NCBI GenBank assembly: GCA_021733645.1
Contig: JAHREJ010000006.1
Coordinates: forward strand, 1 to 64,000
Direction: 5' to 3'
Origin: Bacillus subtilis subsp. subtilis
GTDB taxonomy: Bacteria > Pseudomonadota > Gammaproteobacteria > Xanthomonadales > Xanthomonadaceae
DNA length: 64,000 bases
How positions within the stretch are numbered: position 1 is the stretch's first letter; each line of letters starts with the position of its first letter. Both the position numbers and the translations under genes were made by a program. This document shows positions 38,872-49,325 of this stretch, in pieces. The notes under the pieces were generated by a model. It had not been told where the DNA came from, did not search any database, and worked only from the letters and a program-made list of their open reading frames with translations.

Positions 38872-39067
38872 GGATCCGCCTCCCGTCGTGATCGCCCGGT
38901 TCATGATCGTAGTCGCCGTGTGATGCGCGTGTCACGCTTCCACTGACCCGATCGATGCCCTGGCCCTCACGCCAACCGCCATGAACGCCACGCGGAAACC
39001 ATACGCGTGCGGCCACGGCAGCGGAACCCCGCCCGGCCGGCCCGGATCGGGCCGCCGGACGAACGTC

Positions 39068-40579
39068 TCAGTTTTCCGGACGCATGTAGGGGAACAGCAG
39101 TACATCACGAATCGAACTGCTGCCGGTCAGCAGCATCACCAGGCGGTCGATGCCGATGCCCAGGCCGCCGGTCGGGGCCATGCCGTACTCCAGCGCACGG
39201 ATGTAGTCGGCGTCGTAATGCATGGCCTCGTCGTCGCCGCCTTCCTTGGCCGTCACCTGGGCCTGGAAGCGCGCGGCCTGGTCTTCGGGGTCGTTCAACT
39301 CGGAGAAGCCGTTGGCCAGCTCCTTGCCGTTGATGAACAGCTCGAAGCGGTCGGTGTAGCCGGGCTGGTCATCGTTGGCACGGGCCAGCGGGGACACCTC
39401 GACCGGATGGTCGGTGATGAAGGTCGGCTGCACCAGGGTGTGCTCGACCGTGGCCTCGAAGATCTCCAGCAGCAGCTTGCCCCAGCCGTAGGACGGCTTG
39501 ATGCGGATCTTCAGGCGCTCGCAATGGGCGGCCAGTGCGGCGCGGTCGGTGCAGTCGGCGGCACTGATCTCCGGGTTGTGGTGGCGTACCGCCTCGTCCA
39601 TGCGCCAGCGGCGGAAGGCCGGGGCCAGGTCGATCGTGGCGCCGTCCCACTCCACCGTGGTAGTACCCAGCACGTCGCTGGCCACGTCGCGGATCACGCC
39701 TTCGGTGAGGTCCATCACTTCGTTGTACGTGGCGTAGGCCTCGTACAGCTCCATCATGGTGAATTCCGGGTTGTGCCGGGTGCTGACGCCTTCGTTGCGG
39801 AAGTTGCGGTTGATCTCGTACACGCGCTCCAGCCCCCCCACGACCAGGCGCTTGAGGTACAGCTCCGGGGCCACGCGCAGGTACAGGTCCAGGTCCAGCG
39901 CGTTGTGGTGGGTGGTGAACGGCTTGGCCGTGGCGCCGCCGGGGATGTAATGCATCATCGGCGTTTCGACTTCCAGGAAGTCGCGGTTGTCCAGCCACGC
40001 ACGCATGGCACGGATGATCCGCGAGCGCTTGATGAACACCTCGCGCGATTCCGGGGTCACGATCAGGTCCACGTAGCGCTGGCGATAGCGCTGCTCCACG
40101 TCGGCCAGGCCGTGCCACTTGTCCGGCAGCGGGCGCAGCGACTTGGTCAGCAGGCGGATGCTGGTGGCCTTGACCGACAGCTCACCGGTCCTGGTGCGGG
40201 TCAGCCCGCCTTCCACGGCGATGATGTCGCCCACGTCCCAGCCCTTGAAGGCGGTGTAGGCATCGCCCAGGGTGCTGCCCTGCAGGAACAGCTGGATGCG
40301 GCCGGACTCGTCCTGGATCTGCGCGAAGCTGGCCTTGCCCATCACCCGCTTGGCCATCAGCCGGCCGGCCATCTTCACCTGGCGGTCGGTCGCTTCCAGT
40401 ACGTCGGCGGTCCACTGTTCGGCGTCGGCGAACTCGGCCTGCAGGGTGCCGGCGAACTGTTCGCGACGGAAATCGTTCGGATACGCGATCCCCTGCCCGC
40501 GCAGCGCGTTGAGTTTCTCACGACGCTCGGCGATCAACTTGTTTTCGTCGACGGGGGGGGTATCGGTAGCTTCGCTCAT
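39068..40579 (-). CDS. lysS: Lysyl-tRNA synthetase, class II
   Basis: The 503-residue enzyme charges tRNA-Lys. It has an N-terminal OB-fold anticodon-binding domain (residues about 60-165), then class II motif 1 ([10 protein letters not shown]), motif 2 ([18 protein letters not shown]) and motif 3 ([15 protein letters not shown]). The ATG at 40579 gives [15 protein letters not shown]; the open frame continues upstream but is not protein-like. lysS next to rpfG is the conserved order in xanthomonads. GC-rich inverted repeats (GGCCCG/CGGGCC) lie just after the stop. Confidence 0.97.
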   Translation of the reverse strand: MSEATDTPPVDENKLIAERREKLNALRGQGIAYPNDFRREQFAGTLQAEFADAEQWTADVLEATDRQVKMAGRLMAKRVMGKASFAQIQDESGRIQLFLQGSTLGDAYTAFKGWDVGDIIAVEGGLTRTRTGELSVKATSIRLLTKSLRPLPDKWHGLADVEQRYRQRYVDLIVTPESREVFIKRSRIIRAMRAWLDNRDFLEVETPMMHYIPGGATAKPFTTHHNALDLDLYLRVAPELYLKRLVVGGLERVYEINRNFRNEGVSTRHNPEFTMMELYEAYATYNEVMDLTEGVIRDVASDVLGTTTVEWDGATIDLAPAFRRWRMDEAVRHHNPEISAADCTDRAALAAHCERLKIRIKPSYGWGKLLLEIFEATVEHTLVQPTFITDHPVEVSPLARANDDQPGYTDRFELFINGKELANGFSELNDPEDQAARFQAQVTAKEGGDDEAMHYDADYIRALEYGMAPTGGLGIGIDRLVMLLTGSSSIRDVLLFPYMRPEN

Positions 40580-40695
40580 GGATCTGCGGGAATCGGGTAG
40601 TTGAGGGGGGCTTGCAGCCGGCACAGGCCGGTTGTGCAGCATACCAAAACCGCCCTGCCCGCCGCCGGGCCCACCCCTGGCCCGGCCGCGCCCTC

Positions 40696-42339
40696 TCAGC
40701 CCGCCGTCGGCGGAAAGGCCTGGCGCAGTTCGTCCACCAGTACCCGCTGGTTCTCCGAATAATCGATGGGCACCGACACCAGGTGCACCCCGCCGGCGTT
40801 GAAGGCCGCTTCCAGGGTCGGGATGAACTGCTCGATGGCGCTCACCGCGTGGCCCGTGCACCCATAGGCCTGCGCGTACTTGACGAAATCCGGATTGCCG
40901 AAGGTCATGCCGTAGTCGGCGAAGCCATCCACTGCCTGCTTCCAGCGGATCATCCCGTAGGCCCCATCGTCGAGGATCAGCACCACCAGGTTCAGGCCGA
41001 GCCGGCGCGCGGTTTCCAACTCCTGGCTGTTCATCATGAAACCGCCGTCGCCGCATACCGCCAGCACCCGTCGCTGCGGGTACAGGATCGCCGCCATGAT
41101 CGCCGATGGCAGGCCCGCGCCCATCGTCGCCAGCGCGTTGTCCAGCAGCAGCGTGTTGGCCACCTGGGTGCGGTAGTTGCGGGCGAACCAGATCTTGTAC
41201 ATGCCGTTGTCCAGCGCCACGATGCCGTCCGGTGGCATCACGCGGCGCACGTCGTGCACCAGCCGTTGCGGGGTGAAACCGGGCGCCTCGGCGCGATCGG
41301 CGATGTGCGCCAGGATCGTCTCGCGCAGGGGCAGCAGCGCAGCGGCATTGGGGACCTTGCCCTCGATACGGTCAGCCAGCAGGGTCAACGACCGGCCGAT
41401 ATCGCCGATCACCTCCACCTGCGGGAAATACACCTGCTCCACCGCCGCCTGCGAATAGCCGAGGTGGATCACCGTGGGGCCGCCCGGACGCATCACGAAC
41501 GGCGGCTTCTCGGTGACCTCGTGGCCGACGGTGACGATCACGTCGGCCTGGTCGATGGCCATGTGCACGTAGTCGCGCTCGCTCAACGCCGCCGTGCCCA
41601 TGTACAGGCCCGAGCCACCGGCCACCGCCCCCTTGCCCATCTGCGTGGTGACAAACGGAATACCCGCGCGCAGCACGAACGCCGACAGGGCCTGGCTCGA
41701 CTGCGGCCGCGACGCCGCCGAGGCGATCACCAGCAGCGGTCGCTGCGCGTCGCCGATGATCCGCGCGGCGCGGTCCAGCGCTTCGGGGCTGGCGATGGGC
41801 CGATCGACCGGGTGCGTGGGGATCAGCGCGACGTCCTCGACCTGCATCGCTGCAATGTCCTCGGGCAACTCCAGCAGCACCGGACCCGGGCGCTCTTCCT
41901 GCGCGGTGCGGAACGCCTCGCGCACGATGGTGGGAATGGTGCGTGCCGAGACGATCTGGCGGGCGGACTTGGTCAGCGGCTTCATCGTGGCGACGATATC
42001 CACGATCTGGAAGCGCGCCTGCTTGCTGGCCACGATGCCCTTCTGCCCGGTGATCATGATCACCGGCCACGCGCCCAGCAGCGCGTAGGCCGCGCCGGTA
42101 GTGAAATTGAGTGCCCCCGGGCCGAGCGTGGCCAGGCACACCCCGGGCTTGCCGGTCAGGCGGCCATAGGTTGCCGCCATGAACACCGCCGCCTGCTCGT
42201 GGCGGGTGATGACCAGTTCGATGCGCGAATGGCGCAGCGATTCGACGACGTCGAGATTCTCCTCGCCGGGAATGCCAAAAATACGCTCGACACCTTCGTT
42301 TTCGAGTGCGGCGACGAGCAGGTCGGAACCCTTGGACAT
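40696..42339 (-). CDS. Acetolactate synthase-like thiamine-diphosphate enzyme
   Basis: This 547-residue ThDP enzyme of the AHAS/AlsS family joins two pyruvates or related keto acids. The catalytic Glu that activates ThDP is E48 ([11 protein letters not shown]), and the ThDP/Mg-binding motif is [16 protein letters not shown]. The chain has the usual three domains. No small regulatory subunit gene is adjacent, so a catabolic AlsS-like or other keto-acid lyase role fits better than branched-chain amino acid synthesis. It follows an aldehyde dehydrogenase gene on the same strand with a 62-base gap, which suggests that product aldehydes or keto acids are processed together. The exact substrate is not readable. 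Confidence 0.85.
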   Translation of the reverse strand: MSKGSDLLVAALENEGVERIFGIPGEENLDVVESLRHSRIELVITRHEQAAVFMAATYGRLTGKPGVCLATLGPGALNFTTGAAYALLGAWPVIMITGQKGIVASKQARFQIVDIVATMKPLTKSARQIVSARTIPTIVREAFRTAQEERPGPVLLELPEDIAAMQVEDVALIPTHPVDRPIASPEALDRAARIIGDAQRPLLVIASAASRPQSSQALSAFVLRAGIPFVTTQMGKGAVAGGSGLYMGTAALSERDYVHMAIDQADVIVTVGHEVTEKPPFVMRPGGPTVIHLGYSQAAVEQVYFPQVEVIGDIGRSLTLLADRIEGKVPNAAALLPLRETILAHIADRAEAPGFTPQRLVHDVRRVMPPDGIVALDNGMYKIWFARNYRTQVANTLLLDNALATMGAGLPSAIMAAILYPQRRVLAVCGDGGFMMNSQELETARRLGLNLVVLILDDGAYGMIRWKQAVDGFADYGMTFGNPDFVKYAQAYGCTGHAVSAIEQFIPTLEAAFNAGGVHLVSVPIDYSENQRVLVDELRQAFPPTAG

Positions 42340-42401
42340 GGAATGACGTCCTTTTTGCTGGAGGTGTTGTGGATCGTTGCAGGTCGGGGCAGTGGCCGGC
42401 G

Positions 42402-43793
42402 TCAACGACGGTCGAACCACACCGTCTGCGCATTGACGAACTCGCGGATGCCGAAATGGGACAGTTCACGACCGAAGCCGCTCTTCTTCACGCCCCCGAT
42501 CGGCACGCGCGGGTCGGAGGCGGAGAAGCCGTTGACGAACACGCCACCGGTCTGCAGCCGGCGCGCCAGGTGCCGGGCACGTTCCAGGTCGGCGCTCCAC
42601 AGGTTGCCACTGAGGCCGAACTCGCTCTGGTTGGCCAGTTCCACGGCGTGGTCGGCGTCGCGCGCGCGGCTGATTGAAGCCACCGGACCAAAGGTCTCGG
42701 TATCGAAGGCCTGCATGCCCGGTTCGACGCCGCCCAGCACGGTGGGGGCATAGAAGCTGCCGGGCCGATCCAGCTGATAGCCGCCGGCCAGCAGCTGCGC
42801 ACCGGCTTCGACCGACGCCCGCACCTGGGCATCCAGCTGTTCCAGCAGGTCCTGGCGGGCGATCGGGCCGATCCGGCTGCCGGCCTCACGACCATCACCG
42901 ACGGTGAGTGCCTGGACCCGCTCGCAGAACAACGCCACGAAACGCGCATATACCGGTTCTTCGACAATGATCCGCTTGCCGGCGATGCAGACCTGCCCGG
43001 CATTCTGGAAGCGCGACGCAATGGCCGCGTCGGCCGCGGCCTCCAGGTCGGCATCGGCCAGCACGATGAACGGGTCCGAGCCGCCCAGCTCCAGCACCAC
43101 TTTCTTCAGCGCCTGCCCGGCCTGGGCGGCGATGCTGCGGCCGGCGGCCACGCTGCCGGTCAGAGTCACCGCGGCGATGCGGTCATCGGCGATCGCCGCG
43201 CCGGTGCCTTCGCGGCTGATGTTGGCGGCGATGAAGGTGCCCGCCGGCAGGCCCGCGTCGCGCCAGGCGGCATCGAGCAGCTTGGCGGTGCCGACGATGT
43301 TCTCCGCCGGCTTGAGCAGGAAGCCGTTGCCGGCCATCAGGATCGGCACCGCCGCCCGCATCACCTGCCAGTACGGGAAGTTCCACGGCATGATGCCCAG
43401 CACCACCCCCAGTGGCAGGTAGGACACATAGGCCTTGTTGTCGGCCACCGGGGTGGCCTCGTCGCGCAGCCACTGCGCGCCGTTGTCGGCATACCACTCG
43501 CAGAGCACGGCGCACTTTTCGATTTCGGCCAGCGATTCGGCGCGGACCTTGCCCATCTCGGCGGTGGCCAGCGCTGCCAGCGGTTCGCGGTCACGGCGCA
43601 GCACGGCGGCCATCGCGCGCAGCACGCCGGCCCGCTGCTCCAGCGACTGCGCGCTCCAGGCGGTGAAGCCGGTGCGGGCGTGATCCAGCAGCGCGCCCAG
43701 CGCAACGTCGGTGATGAAGGGGTGGCTGGCGATCTGCTGGCCGGTGGCCGGATCGCGGGAGATGGCGGCGGGTGCGGTGGGGGAAGCGGACAT
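42402..43793 (-). CDS. NAD(P)-dependent aldehyde dehydrogenase, succinate-semialdehyde type
   Basis: The product is 463 residues with the class-independent ALDH fold: MPWNFPYWQ near residue 135 for cofactor entry, general base E235 in LELGGSDPF and catalytic C269 in QNAGQVCIAGKR. The short length and SRFQNAGQVC pattern match the GabD/Sad group that oxidises succinate semialdehyde and similar small aldehydes to acids. The ATG at 43793 is preceded by GGAG. It lies upstream of the acetolactate synthase-like gene in the same operon, after the XRE regulator gene, with a SMAG palindrome in the gap. Confidence 0.9.
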   Translation of the reverse strand: MSASPTAPAAISRDPATGQQIASHPFITDVALGALLDHARTGFTAWSAQSLEQRAGVLRAMAAVLRRDREPLAALATAEMGKVRAESLAEIEKCAVLCEWYADNGAQWLRDEATPVADNKAYVSYLPLGVVLGIMPWNFPYWQVMRAAVPILMAGNGFLLKPAENIVGTAKLLDAAWRDAGLPAGTFIAANISREGTGAAIADDRIAAVTLTGSVAAGRSIAAQAGQALKKVVLELGGSDPFIVLADADLEAAADAAIASRFQNAGQVCIAGKRIIVEEPVYARFVALFCERVQALTVGDGREAGSRIGPIARQDLLEQLDAQVRASVEAGAQLLAGGYQLDRPGSFYAPTVLGGVEPGMQAFDTETFGPVASISRARDADHAVELANQSEFGLSGNLWSADLERARHLARRLQTGGVFVNGFSASDPRVPIGGVKKSGFGRELSHFGIREFVNAQTVWFDRR

Positions 43794-43929
43794 GCGGTTC
43801 TCCTGTCGTCTCGACAACGGGCCGGTGACCCGTTTCCTGACAGGAATGTGGACCCGTTGATCCGCGACAACAAGGCGTCTGCGTATCCTGTGACCTGGAG
43901 TTGCCTGTCTGAATGCGGACCGGCAAGGC

Positions 43930-43952
43930 ATCCACGCATGGCGTGGATCTAC
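43930..43952 (-). repeat. SMAG palindrome that supplies a stop codon
   Basis: On the minus strand it reads GTAGATCCACGCCATGCGTG, with an ATCCACGC/GCGTGGAT stem. The TAG of its leading GTAG at 43949-43951 is the stop codon of the regulator gene that ends here. Confidence 0.8.
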
Positions 43953-44743
43953 GGGAGGTCGGGGCGGCGGCGTGGCAGGTAAGTGACCAGGGACAGGTCG
44001 TGCCGGCTTTCCGGTACCAGCGCCACGTACTGCAGGTCCAGCAGTCCGCGGGTGGGATGGTTCAGGCGCTTGGCGCCTTCGTCGAAACGGCGCACATCGT
44101 GCTCGGGCCACCAACGCCGGAAGTCTTCACTGTGCGCGGCCATGTCCTCCACCAGCGCCACGAACGGCGCCTTGTCCTGCGCCTGCGCCATCGCCGCGCG
44201 GAAACTGGCCAGCAGCCCGCGGGTCATCTCTTCCCAGTTCAGGATCAAGGTGCGGTAAGGCGGGTACAGAAACATCAAGCGCAGGGTATTGCGTTCATGC
44301 GGGGCCAGTTGGCTGTAATCGACGAACAGCTCGGCAATGGCCGGATTCCACGCCAGGATGTCCAACCGGGTGTTGCGCACGTAGGCCGGGATGGGCTGCA
44401 TGGCCTCGACCAGCTGGCGCAGGCCCGCGGTGACCGATTCGTCCGGGGCGTCCAGCGGCACCCCATACCCGGACAGCGCAAAGGCGTAGGCGCGCTCGTC
44501 ATCGCTCATCCGCAACACCCGCGCCAGCCGATCGAGCACCTCGGGCGAGGCACGCACGTCACGCCCCTGCTCGATCCAGGTGTACCAGCTGACACTGACG
44601 CCGATGGCCAGCGCCACTTCCTCGCGCTTCAGCCCGGGGGTACGCCGGCGCCCGGCCGGCAAACCCAGCGTGGCCGGATCGACCCGGTCGCGGCATGCCT
44701 TGAGGAAGCCGCCGAGTTCCTTGCGCTCGCTCTCGCTGCGCAT
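43949..44743 (-). CDS. XRE-type regulator with MmyB-like ligand domain
   Basis: The product is 264 residues. Residues 10-80 are an XRE helix-turn-helix (RTPGLKREEVALAIGVSVSW, then YTWIEQGRDVRASPEVLDRL). The rest is the MmyB-like domain found in this regulator group, proposed to bind a lipid-like or small ligand. It lies upstream of and on the same strand as the aldehyde dehydrogenase/acetolactate synthase operon, which it may control. The ATG at 44743 is preferred to the adjoining TTG. The final codons end in a TAG donated by a SMAG palindrome, so the natural C-terminus may have been altered by repeat insertion. Confidence 0.85.
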   Translation of the reverse strand: MRSESERKELGGFLKACRDRVDPATLGLPAGRRRTPGLKREEVALAIGVSVSWYTWIEQGRDVRASPEVLDRLARVLRMSDDERAYAFALSGYGVPLDAPDESVTAGLRQLVEAMQPIPAYVRNTRLDILAWNPAIAELFVDYSQLAPHERNTLRLMFLYPPYRTLILNWEEMTRGLLASFRAAMAQAQDKAPFVALVEDMAAHSEDFRRWWPEHDVRRFDEGAKRLNHPTRGLLDLQYVALVPESRHDLSLVTYLPRRRPDLP

Positions 44744-44845
44744 CAACGCCCTGCCCTGCAGGGATCCAGCGCGGCGCGGGACGCCATCAACGTCCTGCGC
44801 CGGATCGGCCGGGCAGCGTGCACCACCACGGCCACTGGGCCGGCA

Positions 44846-45971
<1,126 letters not shown>

Positions 45972-46164
45972 GTCGGCAATTAGTGCGTGCGAAAAGACTG
46001 TCCATCATAGCCTATCCCGGGCTTTGAGGCGGCAGCGTAGCGCCGGCCGGGTGTGAAGCCGACATCGCCGGACACGCCGGCCGATCCAGGCGGTAGACTT
46101 CTGCCGCCCCGCGCGGCCCCCGCCGCCCGGGCGTCCCCAACACACTTACATGGAGCTTTACCCG

Positions 46165-46911
46165 ATGAGGAAGTCATCCTCCGCCGTTCTGCTGGCCCTG
46201 GCCTGCTTCGCCGCTGGCAATGCCTCGGCCCTGGACCTGAAGTCGCTGGCCGGTACCGGCATGAAGGCCGGCCAGGCCCTGACCCTGTCCGATGCGGACG
46301 TGGCCAAGGCCGCCGACCAGGCCTGCGCGTACATGGACAAGGACAACAAGATCGCCCCGGCCAACAGCCCCTACGCCCAGCGCCTGACCAAGATCACCCA
46401 GGGCCTGGCCAACGAAGACGGCCTGAATCTCAACTTCAAGGTCTACCTGACCGAAGACGTCAACGCCTGGGCGATGGCCAACGGCTGCGTGCGCGTGTAT
46501 TCGGGCCTGATGGACATGGCCTCCGACGACGAAGTGCGCGGCGTGATCGGTCACGAGATCGGCCACGTCAAGCTGGGCCACAGCAAGACCAAGATGCGCA
46601 CCGCCATGCTGACCTCGGCCGGTCGTGACACCCTGGCCGCCTCGGGCAACGCCAACATTGCCGACCTGACCCAGGGCCAGCTCGGCGAACTGGCCGAAGG
46701 CTTCGTCAACGCCCAGTTCTCGCAGAAGGAAGAGAGCGCGGCCGACGAATACGGCTACCGCTTCATGAAGCGCCACAGCTACGACCCGGCGGCGCTGGCC
46801 AGCATGTTCCGCAAGCTCTCCAGCGAGGGTGGCCTGATGTCCTCGCACCCGGGCTCGGAAGCGCGCGCCGGCCGCATCGACGCGATGATCAAGAAAGACG
46901 GCAAGCGCTGA
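46165..46911 (+). CDS. M48 metalloprotease, LoiP/YggG-like
   Basis: The 248-residue exported zinc protease closely follows E. coli LoiP in layout: YLTEDVNAWAMANGCVRVYS, then the zinc motif HEIGH at 130-134 (VIGHEIGHVKLGH) and the third ligand E189 in EESAADEYGYR. LoiP works at the outer membrane in protein quality control. The signal peptide ends ASA; unlike E. coli LoiP there is no convincing lipobox (ALAC near residue 13 is a weak match). The ATG at 46165 has GGAG eight or so bases upstream and is preferred over 46150. A perfect 13-pair hairpin follows the gene. Confidence 0.88.
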   Translation: MRKSSSAVLLALACFAAGNASALDLKSLAGTGMKAGQALTLSDADVAKAADQACAYMDKDNKIAPANSPYAQRLTKITQGLANEDGLNLNFKVYLTEDVNAWAMANGCVRVYSGLMDMASDDEVRGVIGHEIGHVKLGHSKTKMRTAMLTSAGRDTLAASGNANIADLTQGQLGELAEGFVNAQFSQKEESAADEYGYRFMKRHSYDPAALASMFRKLSSEGGLMSSHPGSEARAGRIDAMIKKDGKR

Positions 46912-46919
46912 ACTGCCTG

Positions 46920-46947
46920 ACGGCATCCCGGCTTGCCGGGATGCCGT
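46920..46947. terminator. Perfect hairpin between convergent loiP-like and LytTR genes
   Basis: ACGGCATCCCGGC, two bases TT and GCCGGGATGCCGT form a 13-pair perfect inverted repeat. It sits nine bases after the protease stop and 22 bases before the end of the convergent regulator gene. There is no T run on either side, so it may act through RNA stability as much as termination. Confidence 0.6.
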
Positions 46948-46969
46948 ACCGGCCGGCGGCGCGCTGCCG

Positions 46970-47884
46970 TCAGCCGGTGGCCTGCGCCGCCAGCGCCTGC
47001 CGGAACGACGGCAGCTGCCGACGGCTGCACGGCACCCGCCCGCCATCGTCCATGTGCAGCAGCGCTTCGCCGCCGTCCAGGGGCTCGATGGAGACCAGCC
47101 GGCGCACGTTCACCACCCAGCTGCGGTGGGCGCGCACGAAGATCGCCGGATCCAGCCGCTCCTCCAGCACCGCCATGGTGCTGCGCAACGGATAGTCATG
47201 CCCGCGCACGCGCAGGTTGACGTAGTTGCCCGCCGCCTGGGCGTACTCGATGTCGGCGGTGGCCACCAGGAAATCCCGGCCCAGCTTGCGCACCAGGAAG
47301 CGTTCGGGGCGCTCGATGGCCTGTGCCTCGACCGGCGGCGCATCGTCGGCGGCCACCAGCAGGTGCGCCTCGCCCTGGCGGCGTCGGCCGAACCAGCTGA
47401 AGAAGTGCTCAATCGCCACGAAACTGAAGAACGCGCGCACGTCCTTGAGGTACTCGTAGAGCAGCCGTGATGGCCAGGACGTGTCGTCCTGATAGTGGTA
47501 GCCCAGCGCAGCGTAGGCCAGATGGCGCAGCGCCATCATCCCCGACACATGGACCAGCGACCAGATCACACTGGCCAGCAGGTAGAGCGGCAGCAGCCGC
47601 TTCCACGTATCGGCATGCAACGGCCAGCGCTGGCAACCCCACCACAACAGCGGGAGGGTCAGCAGGATCATGCCGACACTGCTCAGTTCCCAGATCATGG
47701 GCTCCCACAGGCCCAGATCATCGCCACGGCGCTGCGCGTCCATCACTTCGACGAACGCATTGGCCACCGCCGAGGTGAGCAGGATCACCGACCACACCAG
47801 CATCCGCGCCCCCGGTCGCCACCGCACCGCCGTGCCGTTCACCATTGAATCGTCCATTCGCAAAGGACCGTCAGCCTGACTCAT
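46970..47884 (-). CDS. LytTR-family membrane regulator, possible RpfD
   Basis: The 304-residue protein has about four N-terminal transmembrane helices (residues about 22-165: MLVWSVILLTSAVANAF, then VGMILLTLPLLWWG and more). A C-terminal LytTR DNA-binding domain (residues about 200-300) follows: FLVRKLGRDFLVATADIEYA, MAVLEERLDPAIFVRAHRSW and VNVRRLVSIEPL. Xanthomonas rpf loci include rpfD, a LytTR protein near recJ, so this may be its counterpart; I cannot confirm orthology. The ATG at 47884 has GGGGCG ahead of it. Shorter starts at 47857 and 47845 are possible. Its promoter faces the divergent acyltransferase gene. Confidence 0.75.
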   Translation of the reverse strand: MSQADGPLRMDDSMVNGTAVRWRPGARMLVWSVILLTSAVANAFVEVMDAQRRGDDLGLWEPMIWELSSVGMILLTLPLLWWGCQRWPLHADTWKRLLPLYLLASVIWSLVHVSGMMALRHLAYAALGYHYQDDTSWPSRLLYEYLKDVRAFFSFVAIEHFFSWFGRRRQGEAHLLVAADDAPPVEAQAIERPERFLVRKLGRDFLVATADIEYAQAAGNYVNLRVRGHDYPLRSTMAVLEERLDPAIFVRAHRSWVVNVRRLVSIEPLDGGEALLHMDDGGRVPCSRRQLPSFRQALAAQATG

Positions 47885-48020
47885 CGCCCCATGGTAGTGC
47901 GCCCCACCCATCCCCTGGCGACCGCCATTGGTCACTTGCCTCCGGCGACAAGCCCCTCTGGCATGGCGCCGCGCACTGCAGCTGCGCAAGGTAGCCCTTC
48001 CCTGCCTCCCTGCCCCGCCC

Positions 48021-49325
48021 ATGCCACGCCGCCACGACATCGACGCCCTGCGCGTGTTCGCCTTCGCGCTGCTCATCCTGTATCACACCGCCATGGCCTA
48101 CGTGGATGGCTGGGGCTTTCATCTCAAAAGTGACTACACCGCCGAGTGGCTGCAATGGCCCATGCTGCTGGTCAACCGCTGGCGGATGCAGTTGCTGTTC
48201 CTGCTCTCCGGGATCGCCATTGCCTTGATGCGGCCGGAGACCGGCATCGCGCGCTTTGCCGTGTTGCGCACGTGGCGGTTGCTGCTGCCGTTGCTGTTCG
48301 GCATGTTCGTGGTGGTGCCCATCCAGCCCTACTGCGAGGCAGTGACCCACGGGCACATCACACCTGGCTTCTGGGCGTTCCTGCTGCAGTATTGGCAGAT
48401 GCCCGCCTGGCCGCAGGACAGCTTTGCCGGCTGGCAGCTGCGCGTCACCTGGAACCACCTGTGGTACCTGGCCTATCTGTGGGTGTATACGCTGGTGCTG
48501 GCGCTGTTGATGCCGGCGCTCGATGGCGCTGCCGTGCGCCGTGCGGTGGAGCGCTTCGCGCAGGCACCGGTCGTGATCCTGCTGGGGCTGCCCAGCCTGG
48601 TCCTGTTCGGCTGGGTGGCCTGGCTCGATCCGCGATTCCCCTCGACCAACCTGCTGGTCGGCGATTGGTACCAGCACGCCAAGTACGGCACGGTGTTCCT
48701 GGCCGGCTACCTGCTCGCCCGCGCCACCCCGTTCTGGGCACGCGTGGTCGCGCTGCGCCGGATTACGCTGTGGGTGGCGGTCATCGCGGTCTGCTGGTAC
48801 TTCGGCATCCGGATTCTGACCCGGGTACTGCCGGCCACGTCCGTGCTGCGCCAATGGCCGGACAGCCTCTGGACAGTGCAGGTGATGGCCAGCCAGTCGC
48901 TGTATCTGTGGGCCATGCTGCTGAGCCTGCTGGGCTGGGCCAAGGTATATCTGGATCGGCCATTCCGCTGGCTGCCGTACTGCACCGAGGCGGTATACCC
49001 CTGGTACCTGCTGCACCAGAGCCTGATCATCGCCCTGCTGTTCTGGCTCAAGCCCCTGCAGCTGGGGCCCTGGTGGGAGCCGTCGTTGCTGCTGGTCGGC
49101 ACCGTGGCCGGCTGCCTGGTGCTGCACGAACGGCTGATCCGTCGCGTCGGCTGGGTGCGCCCGCTGTTCGGCCTGCGCCGACAGCGCCTGGCCCTGCCGC
49201 GCGTGCGGGTGGGTGCCGCCGCCAATGAAGGCGGGCAACACCCTCCCGCACGCGCGGCGAGGTTCACTTCACCTCGAACTCCCCCACCAGTACCGTCTCG
49301 GCCCGGTCCTTCAAGCGCATCGTGA
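48021..49325 (+). CDS. Membrane acyltransferase, acyltransferase-3/OpgC-like
   Basis: The 434-residue inner-membrane protein has about ten helices. It starts MPRRHDIDALRVFAFALLIL with the family His in YHTAMAYVDG, followed by RMQLLFLLSGIAIALMRP. Acyltransferase-3 proteins, including OpgC that succinylates periplasmic glucans, add acyl groups to extracellular sugars, so a link to the cyclic glucan made by NdvB is possible but unproven. The ATG at 48021 begins the conserved N-terminus. The last 60 bases overlap the end of the convergent VIT/vWA gene, and the C-terminal tail past residue 400 is Pro/Arg-rich and unlike the family. Confidence 0.85.
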   Translation: MPRRHDIDALRVFAFALLILYHTAMAYVDGWGFHLKSDYTAEWLQWPMLLVNRWRMQLLFLLSGIAIALMRPETGIARFAVLRTWRLLLPLLFGMFVVVPIQPYCEAVTHGHITPGFWAFLLQYWQMPAWPQDSFAGWQLRVTWNHLWYLAYLWVYTLVLALLMPALDGAAVRRAVERFAQAPVVILLGLPSLVLFGWVAWLDPRFPSTNLLVGDWYQHAKYGTVFLAGYLLARATPFWARVVALRRITLWVAVIAVCWYFGIRILTRVLPATSVLRQWPDSLWTVQVMASQSLYLWAMLLSLLGWAKVYLDRPFRWLPYCTEAVYPWYLLHQSLIIALLFWLKPLQLGPWWEPSLLLVGTVAGCLVLHERLIRRVGWVRPLFGLRRQRLALPRVRVGAAANEGGQHPPARAARFTSPRTPPPVPSRPGPSSAS

